Source of the DNA: Christiangramia oceanisediminis
GTDB lineage: Bacteria; Bacteroidota; Bacteroidia; Flavobacteriales; Flavobacteriaceae
Direction: 5' to 3'
DNA length: 64,000 nt
NCBI RefSeq assembly: GCF_022570735.2
Contig: NZ_JANCNS010000001.1
Span: forward strand, 496,001 to 560,000
Every line of letters starts with the position of its first letter. Position 1 is the first letter of the stretch. The position numbers and the translations under genes were made by a program. Of this stretch, positions 34,401 through 41,897 are shown piece by piece. Below the pieces are notes generated by a model. That model made no database searches. It saw only the letters and a program-made list of their open reading frames with translations, and was not told the origin of the DNA.

Positions 34401-34730
34401 CTAAAGCTCTTTCATAGGATCCCAGAACAATTCTTTAAAATTCAGAACTTTAAGATCATCTACCTCCACACCCTCTGCTTCCAGAAGTTGTTGCATGGCA
34501 TCGCTTCCTCCAAAATGATGTTTCCCGGTTAGGACTCCGTTGCGATTTACTACTCTATGTGCCGGAACATCTTCCAGGGAATGTGACGAATTCATGGCCC
34601 AGCCAACCATTCTGGCACTTTTAGCTGCACCCAGGTATTTTGCGATGGCACCATAAGAGGTCACCCTGCCTTCAGGAATTTGCCGGCACACCTCATAAAC
34701 TCGTTGAAAAAAACCGGTTGTAGTGTCCAT
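34401..34730 (-). CDS. Alkyltransferase-like protein (MGMT family, no active-site Cys)
   Basis: A 109-residue single-domain protein of the O6-alkylguanine-DNA alkyltransferase family. The active-site PCHRV reads VPAHRVV here, with Ala in place of the alkyl-accepting Cys, so it cannot transfer the alkyl group and belongs to the ATL group that flags alkylated DNA for nucleotide-excision repair. The DNA-binding helix (GRVTSYGAIAKYLGAAKSARMVGWAM) is intact, including the Arg finger. It begins one base after the LysE-family gene ends, so they share a transcript. Confidence 0.9.
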   Translation of the reverse strand: MDTTTGFFQRVYEVCRQIPEGRVTSYGAIAKYLGAAKSARMVGWAMNSSHSLEDVPAHRVVNRNGVLTGKHHFGGSDAMQQLLEAEGVEVDDLKVLNFKELFWDPMKEL

Positions 34731-34731
34731 G

Positions 34732-35355
34732 TCATGTATTGTACATTCTCACTAGCGTAATGATGATGAGCACAAGCATCAGTGTTGCCATGAAGTAGTT
34801 CGAATATTTGGTAAAAGACTCGATACGTTCTTCGATTCTTGCAAAAGAAAGCACATAGAGATAAAGGGTGGTAAAGCTCCCCAGAGACGCTGCCAGAGCA
34901 AAAGCAATGCTCATAGACCAGTCATAAGAAACTGTATTTTTCAGATCCATCGCACCAGCCAGGGCCACAAAATAGGGAATTGGGAACAGGTTTAGACCTG
35001 CAACCAGCATTCCTTTAAAAAGACTGTTTGCATTGGCCTTTTTTGTAGAATGCTTTACTTTTTTCCTATTGCGTGCTTTCAGTAAAAAATAGATAAAAAG
35101 AATGGAGAAGATAACCAGTCCTGCCCTCAGCAGCATTCGCCTTACCACCGGGTGCTCAAAGATATATTTGGCCAATAGCACGGCTATCAAAGCCTGGATA
35201 AGCACGATCACCGAGGCGCCTATCGCCACATACATTCCGTTTTTCTTACCTCTTTCTACACAGGTCTTGGCAACGGTCATATTTACGAGGCCTGGTGGAA
35301 TAACTCCTAAAAATGCCGCAAAATATACAATGAGGAACAGTTTTGTTTCTTCCAA
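34732..35355 (-). CDS. LysE family amino-acid exporter
   Basis: A 207-residue inner-membrane protein with six likely helices. The N-terminal stretch AFLGVIPPGLVNMTVAKTC resembles the LysE/RhtB signature (GxxxPGPxxxxxx), with PPGLVN at the usual spot. The likely start is a TTG at 35355; the first in-frame ATG would remove the first helix. It lies 6 nt after trmB and 1 nt before the ATL gene. The family exports basic or other amino acids, homoserine or metabolites; the cargo is not predictable here. Confidence 0.82.
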   Translation of the reverse strand: MEETKLFLIVYFAAFLGVIPPGLVNMTVAKTCVERGKKNGMYVAIGASVIVLIQALIAVLLAKYIFEHPVVRRMLLRAGLVIFSILFIYFLLKARNRKKVKHSTKKANANSLFKGMLVAGLNLFPIPYFVALAGAMDLKNTVSYDWSMSIAFALAASLGSFTTLYLYVLSFARIEERIESFTKYSNYFMATLMLVLIIITLVRMYNT

Positions 35356-35361
35356 TATCCT

Positions 35362-36036
35362 TTATTTAATCTTGAACCGAATATACGTAATCGGTTTCCC
35401 CTTTTCAAGATACTGTTTTTCGTAGAAAGTCTGTATCCCCGTCACCTCCTTTGGAGAATAATCATTTTTATAAATATCGTGGTGGGCGTATAGCACTTCA
35501 TGGCCCTGCCCATGAAGCAATCCCAGGGTGTACCCGTGCATAAATTCTGAATCGGTTTTAAGATGCATCACACCTTCTTCTTTCAGAATGGTTTTATAAC
35601 GTTGCAAAAATTCGGAATTGGTAAGCCTGTGCTTGGTTCTTTTATACTTGATCTGAGGATCTGGAAAAGTGATCCAGATCTCACTCACTTCGCCGGCTGC
35701 AAAAACATGTTCGATCAACTCGATCTGGGTTCGCACAAATGCGACATTGTCCAGGCCTTCTTCAATTGCGGTTTTCGCACCACGCCAGAACCTGGCACCC
35801 TTGATATCGATCCCGATAAAATTCTTTTCAGGATTGTTGCGAGCAAGTTCGACTGTATATTCGCCTTTTCCGCAACCCAATTCCAGTACTATTGGATGGT
35901 CATTTTTGAAAAAATCCCTGCTCCAGTTTCCTTTAAGTTTAAATTCATTTTCTACCAGCTCCTCCCTGGATGGCTGGATCACGTTCTGGAACTGTTCATT
36001 TTCCTTAAACCGCTTCAATTTATTCTTACTTCCCAC
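35362..36036 (-). CDS. trmB: tRNA (guanine-N7-)-methyltransferase
   Basis: A 224-residue SAM methyltransferase that forms m7G46 in the variable loop of tRNAs. The SAM-binding VLELGCGKGEYTVELARNNP (about 50-69) and ITFPDPQIKYKR (about 123-134) motifs are characteristic, as is the basic GSKNKLKRFKEN beginning. The start is GTG, in line with the conserved N terminus. It heads a three-gene minus-strand group with the LysE exporter and the ATL gene. Confidence 0.94.
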   Translation of the reverse strand: MGSKNKLKRFKENEQFQNVIQPSREELVENEFKLKGNWSRDFFKNDHPIVLELGCGKGEYTVELARNNPEKNFIGIDIKGARFWRGAKTAIEEGLDNVAFVRTQIELIEHVFAAGEVSEIWITFPDPQIKYKRTKHRLTNSEFLQRYKTILKEEGVMHLKTDSEFMHGYTLGLLHGQGHEVLYAHHDIYKNDYSPKEVTGIQTFYEKQYLEKGKPITYIRFKIK

Positions 36037-36102
36037 GAAAATTTTAATATTTTGGTAAAATTAAAGAAAATACGGCACCTTCCTGTAAGATAACAAATGC
36101 AA

Positions 36103-37167
36103 ATGCGAAAAAAGAGGATTTTGGTGGCCCCTCTCAACTGGGGACTTGGCCACGCCAGCAGGTGTGTCCCGGTAATCACCAGCCTTCAGGACATTGGCTT
36201 TGAACCGATTATAGCCTCAGACGGCGATGCTCTTGAATTGCTGAAGCTAGAATTTCCCGATTTAACCCATATCGAATTGCCTTCCTATAATATCCGTTAT
36301 CCGAACAAAGGCGAAAATATGAAGCGCAAATTAATGCTGGAGACTCCCCGGATCCTTAAGACCATAAACCAGGAACGCAAAATAACCGAAGACCTTGCGA
36401 GCAAACTCGAACTAGAAGGAATTATATCAGACAATCGATGGGGTGTACGTTCGAAAAGGCTTAAAACCAACGTTTTCATGACCCATCAACTCAACGTGCT
36501 TAGCGGCTCCACTACCTTCCTGAGCAGCTTTATTCACCGGCAGTATATCAAAAGGTTTGATCAGTGCTGGGTTCCGGATTTTGAAGGAACTGAAAACCTA
36601 AGTGGCATCATGGGACATCCCACCAGTGATCCACTTCCGGTAAAATATATGGGAGTTCTTAGTCGGCTTAAGAAAAGAGAGTTGCCGGTGACCTATGATT
36701 TCGTGGTTTTGTTAAGTGGGCCCGAACCTCAACGCACAAAACTGGAGCATATACTTTTACGAGAATTAGAAACAATTAGGTCAAGGGTTCTGTTTGTTCG
36801 TGGTAAAATAACCGAAAAGAAAGAAATCAATTCCCGGAATCGAAACATACACATTCAGAATTACCTTTATGGAAAATCACTGGAAGACGCACTAAATTCA
36901 ACTAATTTTGTGATCTCCAGGCCCGGATATACTACACTAATGGATTTATCGAAATTGGAAAAAAAAGCATTTTTCATTCCCACACCCGGGCAGCCGGAAC
37001 AGGAATATCTTGGCAGAAGGCTTTACCAGAAAAACATAGCGCCTTTTTGTAAGCAGGATGAATTTCGATGGAAAAAGATCGAAGAAATTGAAGCTTACCA
37101 GGGCTTAAGTGATCTCGGGAATAGCGTGAGTTTCCAGGATCTCTTCGCTTTTTTCGAGAGTGAATGA
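36103..37167 (+). CDS. MurG-like glycosyltransferase (GT28-type)
   Basis: A 354-residue two-domain GT-B glycosyltransferase. It starts with VAPLNWGLGHASRCVPVI, the glycine-rich acceptor loop of MurG-type enzymes, and carries the nucleotide-sugar region FVISRPGYTTLMDLSKLEK in the C-terminal domain (about 271-289), followed by PGQPEQEYLGRR. No signal peptide was seen. The family uses UDP-sugars such as UDP-GlcNAc; the acceptor is unknown. ATGs at 36097 and 36103 are both possible. The 3' end overlaps the convergent histidine kinase gene by 63 bp, unusually long for two normal genes. Confidence 0.82.
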   Translation: MRKKRILVAPLNWGLGHASRCVPVITSLQDIGFEPIIASDGDALELLKLEFPDLTHIELPSYNIRYPNKGENMKRKLMLETPRILKTINQERKITEDLASKLELEGIISDNRWGVRSKRLKTNVFMTHQLNVLSGSTTFLSSFIHRQYIKRFDQCWVPDFEGTENLSGIMGHPTSDPLPVKYMGVLSRLKKRELPVTYDFVVLLSGPEPQRTKLEHILLRELETIRSRVLFVRGKITEKKEINSRNRNIHIQNYLYGKSLEDALNSTNFVISRPGYTTLMDLSKLEKKAFFIPTPGQPEQEYLGRRLYQKNIAPFCKQDEFRWKKIEEIEAYQGLSDLGNSVSFQDLFAFFESE

Positions 37168-38184
37168 GAATTCGCTACCCACACCAAAAACGCTTTCCAC
37201 GTAGATCTTCTCTCCATGGGCCTCGAGTATATGTTTCACGATAGAAAGCCCAAGACCCGAACCTCCTTCCTTACGGGAGCCGCTTTTGTCTACCCGGTAG
37301 AAACGTTCAAATAATCGCGGAATATTCTCTTTCTCGATACCTTCCCCGTTATCGGTAACCCGAACGATCACCTTATTCTTAATGAGATTTTCGATACTTA
37401 TCTCGGTGGTTCCGCCTTTCTTTCCGTATTTGATGGAATTAACTATGAGATTGGTAAGCACCTGCTGTATACGCTCCTTATCGGCCCGAACCAGGATAGG
37501 CTCTTCATAGTCGGTATCAAAAGTGAGGGTAATATTCTTTTTGGCGGCTTTCATTTCCAAAAGATCGAAAGAGGCTTCGATCAATTTCACGATATCAAAA
37601 GTTTCATACCTCAGGTGAAGGTCACCGGTTTCAAGCTTGGTGATCATATCCAGGTCCCTGACTATATAAATAAGCCGTTCCACACCCTTACTGGCCCGGG
37701 CCAGGTATTTCTTCCGCACAGCTTTATCCTTATGAGCACCATCTAAAAGCGTAAGAATATATCCCTGGACGGTAAAAAGAGGGGTTTTCAATTCATGAGA
37801 TACATTTCCCATAAATTCCTTTCGGTAGGCTTCCCGTACTTTTAAGGTTTCGATCTCCAGCTTTTTATCTTCGGCAAACTTTTTTACCTCCTGGGTAAGT
37901 GTGGACATATCGGTAGTTACCTGAGTTGGACTAAGGGTAGTTGAATCCAGCAGGGAAACATTGTCGTACACTTTCTTGATTCGGCGATAAATAAATCGTT
38001 CCACCCTAAACTGGATTATCATGAACGTAAAAAGGTAACTAAGAAAAACGAACAGGATCAACCACGGAATCGAAAAATCGATTTCAAAGTACATAAACAG
38101 CATCATCATTACGGCAAGAAAAAAGCTTATGTACAGCGATGTTCTTACAGCAAACCTATATGAGCGTTTAAATTTTTGCGCCAT
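37105..38184 (-). CDS. phoR: PhoR-type sensor histidine kinase
   Basis: A 359-residue membrane sensor kinase. Two adjacent helices (about 13-33 and 38-57) leave only a few residues outside, so like PhoR it probably senses through a partner and not a large periplasmic domain. A coiled linker follows, then the HisKA box FMGNVSHELKTPL with His130. The HATPase domain has the N box (NLIVNSIKYGKKG), G1 (VTDNGEGIEKENIPRLFERFYRVD) and G2 (GSGLGLSIVKHIL). The start overlaps the response-regulator stop (TAATG), so the two are coupled. The phosphate role is inferred from architecture and neighbours. Confidence 0.9.
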   Translation of the reverse strand: MAQKFKRSYRFAVRTSLYISFFLAVMMMLFMYFEIDFSIPWLILFVFLSYLFTFMIIQFRVERFIYRRIKKVYDNVSLLDSTTLSPTQVTTDMSTLTQEVKKFAEDKKLEIETLKVREAYRKEFMGNVSHELKTPLFTVQGYILTLLDGAHKDKAVRKKYLARASKGVERLIYIVRDLDMITKLETGDLHLRYETFDIVKLIEASFDLLEMKAAKKNITLTFDTDYEEPILVRADKERIQQVLTNLIVNSIKYGKKGGTTEISIENLIKNKVIVRVTDNGEGIEKENIPRLFERFYRVDKSGSRKEGGSGLGLSIVKHILEAHGEKIYVESVFGVGSEFSFTLEKSEEILETHAIPEIT

Positions 38185-38867
38185 TAAACCACAAACTTAT
38201 AGCCTACTCCCTTAATTGTTTTTATCATATCATCTCCAATCTTCTCACGCAATTTCCTGATATGAACATCTATGGTTCGGCCACCAACCACGATCTCATT
38301 ACCCCATACTTTATCCAGTATATCCTCTCGTTTAAAAACTTTCCCAGGTTTGGAGGTCAATAGAGAGAGCAGTTCAAACTCCTTCCTGGGAAGGGCCATC
38401 TCCTCTCCATTCTGGATGATCTTGTATTCTTCCCTGTTAATGGTGATACCACCTAACTTTACAATATTCTCTGTTGTGTTTTCCTCTCGATATCGCCTAA
38501 GCAGGGCCTTTACCTTACTCACTAACACCTTTGGTTTAATTGGTTTGGTGATATAATCGTCTGCCCCGGCATCAAATCCTGCCATTTGAGAATAATCTTC
38601 ACCACGGGCGGTAAGGAAGGCAATGATACAATTCTCCATATCGGGTATCTTCCTGATTTGCTCACAGGCCTCTATCCCATCCATTTCGGGCATCATCACG
38701 TCCAGAATAATTAAATGGGGCTTATGCTTTTTTGCCATTTTAACGCCATCGGCACCATTGTCGGCAGTAATAACATTGTAACCTTCAGAAGACAGGTTAT
38801 ACCCCACTATTTCAAGGATATCCGGTTCATCGTCAACCAAAAGGATTTGAATTTCTTTTTTCTTCAT
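38184..38867 (-). CDS. phoB: PhoB-type response regulator
   Basis: A 227-residue OmpR/PhoB-family regulator. The receiver domain has the acidic pair DDE at 12-14, the phospho-acceptor Asp56 in LIILDVMMPEMDG and Lys in YITKPIKP. The C-terminal winged helix spans about 135-227 with FELLSLL and DVHIRKLREKIG recognition-helix segments. Such proteins bind 11-bp direct repeats. The upstream intergenic region has TAAC words at an 11-bp spacing shared with a divergent TonB receptor gene. It overlaps the kinase by one base. Another OmpR-family role than phosphate is possible. Confidence 0.9.
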   Translation of the reverse strand: MKKKEIQILLVDDEPDILEIVGYNLSSEGYNVITADNGADGVKMAKKHKPHLIILDVMMPEMDGIEACEQIRKIPDMENCIIAFLTARGEDYSQMAGFDAGADDYITKPIKPKVLVSKVKALLRRYREENTTENIVKLGGITINREEYKIIQNGEEMALPRKEFELLSLLTSKPGKVFKREDILDKVWGNEIVVGGRTIDVHIRKLREKIGDDMIKTIKGVGYKFVV

Positions 38868-38928
38868 AATAGGTAATACTGTGGTTAAGCGTACGTAAAA
38901 TTAACCAATAATTTGAATTATAAAGGGC

Positions 38929-38955
38929 TTAACGCATTAGTAACATTAAACTAAC
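38929..38955. promoter_or_regulatory. Candidate Pho box: TAAC repeats at 11-bp spacing
   Basis: TTAAC at 38929, GTAAC at 38940 and CTAAC at 38951, each exactly 11 bp after the last, in the divergent phoB/TonB-receptor gap. An isolated TTAAC is also at 38901. The 11-bp period is what OmpR/PhoB winged-helix dimers recognise; the base consensus differs from E. coli. Confidence 0.55.
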
Positions 38956-39042
38956 TCTTTAATGATGAATGGTTAATTCTAAGGTAACATGTTCCAGAAA
39001 TTCCCGCACTTAATTTGCAGCGAGATATAATTGCAAACAAAA

Positions 39043-41838
39043 ATGAAAAAATTCCTAAGTCTAACATTTTTATTATTCTTTACCAGTATCCTCTTGGCAC
39101 AGGAAACCACCGGATCTATAGCCGGCCTGTTATCAGACCGCGAAATGGAAGGTGAACCACTGCCATTTGCTAATGTGTTAATTAAAGGAACCTCTAAAGG
39201 TACCACATCAGACTATGACGGGCTGTACATGCTGAAAAATATCGAACCAGGAACCTATACCCTGGTTTTTAGTTTTGTAGGTTACGAAACCCTTGAAGTG
39301 CCCGATGTGGTTGTGGAGGCCGGAAAGGTTACCGAAGTAAATACCGAATTAGGCTCCAGCGCCGCTTCTCTTGATGAAGTATTGATCACCACTGTTTCCA
39401 GAAGAGATTCTGAAGTAGCCTTGTTATACGAACAAAAGAACTCTGTAGCGGTCGTTGAAAGCATCGGTTCTGTAGAGCTGGCTAAACTTGGAGTGTCTGA
39501 TGCTGCTACCGCCACCACCAAAATTTCGGGAGTAACGGCCAGTGAAGCTTCCGGAGACCTTTTTGTAAGAGGTCTGGGCGATCGCTATTTATATACAACC
39601 CTTAACGGACTCCCAATTCCATCAGACGATGTGGAACGTAAAAATATCGATCTTGGCCTGTTCCCTACCCGAGTGGTACAGAGCGTGGGCATCAGCAAGA
39701 CCTATTCCAGCGAATATTCAGCAGACCAGGCTTCAGGAACGGTTAATATCAATTCCCGTGAACTGGTAGGAACCGAGCTTCTTGATATTGGATTACAGGC
39801 GGGTATCAATACCAATGCGGCTGGAGAATTCAGCAACTTTAAGGTATCTCCTAACCAGGATGATGTCTTTTTCGGTTTTTATGACCAGGCAGTGCCAATC
39901 GAGCATAGTTTGAACAACCAGACCTGGAACACTCAAACCGATCCATTCCCTATGAACAGACGGTATAATATTACCGGCGGAAAGAAATTCGGCGAAGACC
40001 TTAAGGTTCTTGTAAGCCTTTCTCAATCGGCAAGATTCGAATACAACAAAGGGATCTTTCGTGAATACCGAAGTAACAACCTGTATGACTTTTTCTCAGA
40101 CGTAGAGAACTATTCAAAAACCGACAATACAACCGGTTTACTGGATATCAAATACGAATGGAACGATAATAACGAGATCAAGGCAACCAGTTTGTTCATC
40201 AACAAACTTACAGACGAGGTTTTCGAAGCAGGTAGAAATGGGGAAGGTGTGGTTTTTGAAGAAACCGGGCCTGCCGAAAACCTGAACCAGTTCATTCGCG
40301 ACCAGAACATCAAACAAACCAGGCTTTGGGTGAATCAACTTCATGGTTATCACCAAATGTGGGACGGAAAGAACGAACTGGACTGGGCACTTGGCTATAA
40401 TCTTGTGGACGCCGATGAGCCAAACAGGATACGTAACGAGGTAAACTTTGATGGGGACGATTTTGTACAGCTAGGACGTATGGGAGGTTATCAGCAGCGT
40501 AAATCATCCCAGATCATCGACGATGTTGAATTGAACGCCTACCTGCAGGATAAGTTCAATATCGATGTAGATGAGGAAGCCGGTAAGAACATATTTGTCC
40601 AAGCTGGAGGAAATTACCGAAATAAGGAACGTGATTTCATCTCTCGCTTCTTTGGAGCAGATGAAGTTGTGCTTAACAGCGTGAACCCAACATCTATAGA
40701 CGATCTCTCTTCGGTTTTCACTACTGAAAACTTCGAGAACGGAATTCTTGACTTCAACAGGCTAACTCCAGACCGCTATAATGCCATCCTGGATTCATAT
40801 GCCGGTTTCGCCAATTTCAACTACGGCAAAGGCAAATGGAACATCAACCTGGGAGCAAGATACCAGTATGACAACCTGGATATCGTATTTGACGTAAATA
40901 ACTATCCGGTTAATGCTCCTGAATTTTCATTTAACAATTATGAGAATATTTATCCAAACCTGAATATCAAGTTCTCTCCAAACGAGAATTCAAACATCAG
41001 GTTTGCTGCCAGCAGGACCATCACCTTACCAGAGTTTAAGGAAATTGCTCCTTTTGAGTATGTTTCTCAAACCGGGCAGATCACTCGTGGTAATCCAAAT
41101 CTAAATGCTTCTACTAATACCAATTTTGACCTTAAATACGAACTGTTCCCAGATTCAGGTGAATTGATCTCGCTTACCGGTTTCTACAAGCGTATCACCG
41201 ATCCTATCAACAGGGTTCAGGACAGAGGTTCAGCAGGGGTATTCTCATTCTTCAACGCGGGTGAGGAAGCCAATATCTTCGGAATAGAACTGGAGACCAG
41301 GCTGGATGTTATCGAAAGTGAGTCTGAAGAAGGACTGGACCTGGCCATAGGCTTTAACGCCTCCAGGATGTGGCATAAGCAGGACCTTAGAGAAGTATAT
41401 AACGAAGAAGGAACTTTTATAAGAACTTTCCGATACAACGGGAAGACAGAGATAGGACTTCAGGGAGCATCAGACTGGATCTTTAACGGGTCACTGAATT
41501 TTGCTACTGAAACCGATAATCCTTTCAGGGCATCACTGGTTGCGAATTATGCTTCAGACAAGATCTTCGCTCTTGGAGCACCAGAGGTACAGACTCAAAC
41601 CGATGTATTCTATAACGATGAGATCGTGGAAAAAGGATTTGTTACTCTGGACGCGATCATTTCGAAGCAATTCAACGATAAGTGGGAACTGGAATTCAAG
41701 GGGCAGAACCTTCTGAATCCTGAGATCGAAAGATACCAGGCGATCAGGCCAAGTTCTACAGGCATCGAATCTACCGAAACCGTACGATCTTATACCAGGG
41801 GCGCCATCCTGAGTTTAGGAGTTAATTACTCATTCTAA
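39043..41838 (+). CDS. TonB-dependent receptor divergent from phoBR
   Basis: A 931-residue outer-membrane receptor with a signal peptide (about 1-20, ending ILLAQ), carboxypeptidase-like domain (about 21-110) and a plug with LFVRGLGDRYLYTTLNGLPIPS (about 167-188). In place of the usual TonB box the plug is preceded by SLDEVLITTVSRRDSEVALL. The barrel ends with the aromatic terminal strand AILSLGVNYSF. It has no SusD partner; the next gene is a beta-helix lipoprotein 59 nt downstream. The start is set to the ATG at 39043, since 39031 is a TTG upstream of the signal peptide. The likely regulator is the divergent PhoB-type protein. Confidence 0.9.
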   Translation: MKKFLSLTFLLFFTSILLAQETTGSIAGLLSDREMEGEPLPFANVLIKGTSKGTTSDYDGLYMLKNIEPGTYTLVFSFVGYETLEVPDVVVEAGKVTEVNTELGSSAASLDEVLITTVSRRDSEVALLYEQKNSVAVVESIGSVELAKLGVSDAATATTKISGVTASEASGDLFVRGLGDRYLYTTLNGLPIPSDDVERKNIDLGLFPTRVVQSVGISKTYSSEYSADQASGTVNINSRELVGTELLDIGLQAGINTNAAGEFSNFKVSPNQDDVFFGFYDQAVPIEHSLNNQTWNTQTDPFPMNRRYNITGGKKFGEDLKVLVSLSQSARFEYNKGIFREYRSNNLYDFFSDVENYSKTDNTTGLLDIKYEWNDNNEIKATSLFINKLTDEVFEAGRNGEGVVFEETGPAENLNQFIRDQNIKQTRLWVNQLHGYHQMWDGKNELDWALGYNLVDADEPNRIRNEVNFDGDDFVQLGRMGGYQQRKSSQIIDDVELNAYLQDKFNIDVDEEAGKNIFVQAGGNYRNKERDFISRFFGADEVVLNSVNPTSIDDLSSVFTTENFENGILDFNRLTPDRYNAILDSYAGFANFNYGKGKWNINLGARYQYDNLDIVFDVNNYPVNAPEFSFNNYENIYPNLNIKFSPNENSNIRFAASRTITLPEFKEIAPFEYVSQTGQITRGNPNLNASTNTNFDLKYELFPDSGELISLTGFYKRITDPINRVQDRGSAGVFSFFNAGEEANIFGIELETRLDVIESESEEGLDLAIGFNASRMWHKQDLREVYNEEGTFIRTFRYNGKTEIGLQGASDWIFNGSLNFATETDNPFRASLVANYASDKIFALGAPEVQTQTDVFYNDEIVEKGFVTLDAIISKQFNDKWELEFKGQNLLNPEIERYQAIRPSSTGIESTETVRSYTRGAILSLGVNYSF

Positions 41839-41897
41839 TAAATGCAAATTCAATTTATCAATAATCAATTAAGAACTCGAAACTTAAATTTAAAACA

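Noticed and set aside
35563-36093. 176-codon plus-strand frame opposite trmB
   Set aside because: trmB has the SAM motifs and conserved ends; the opposite frame shows no family features.
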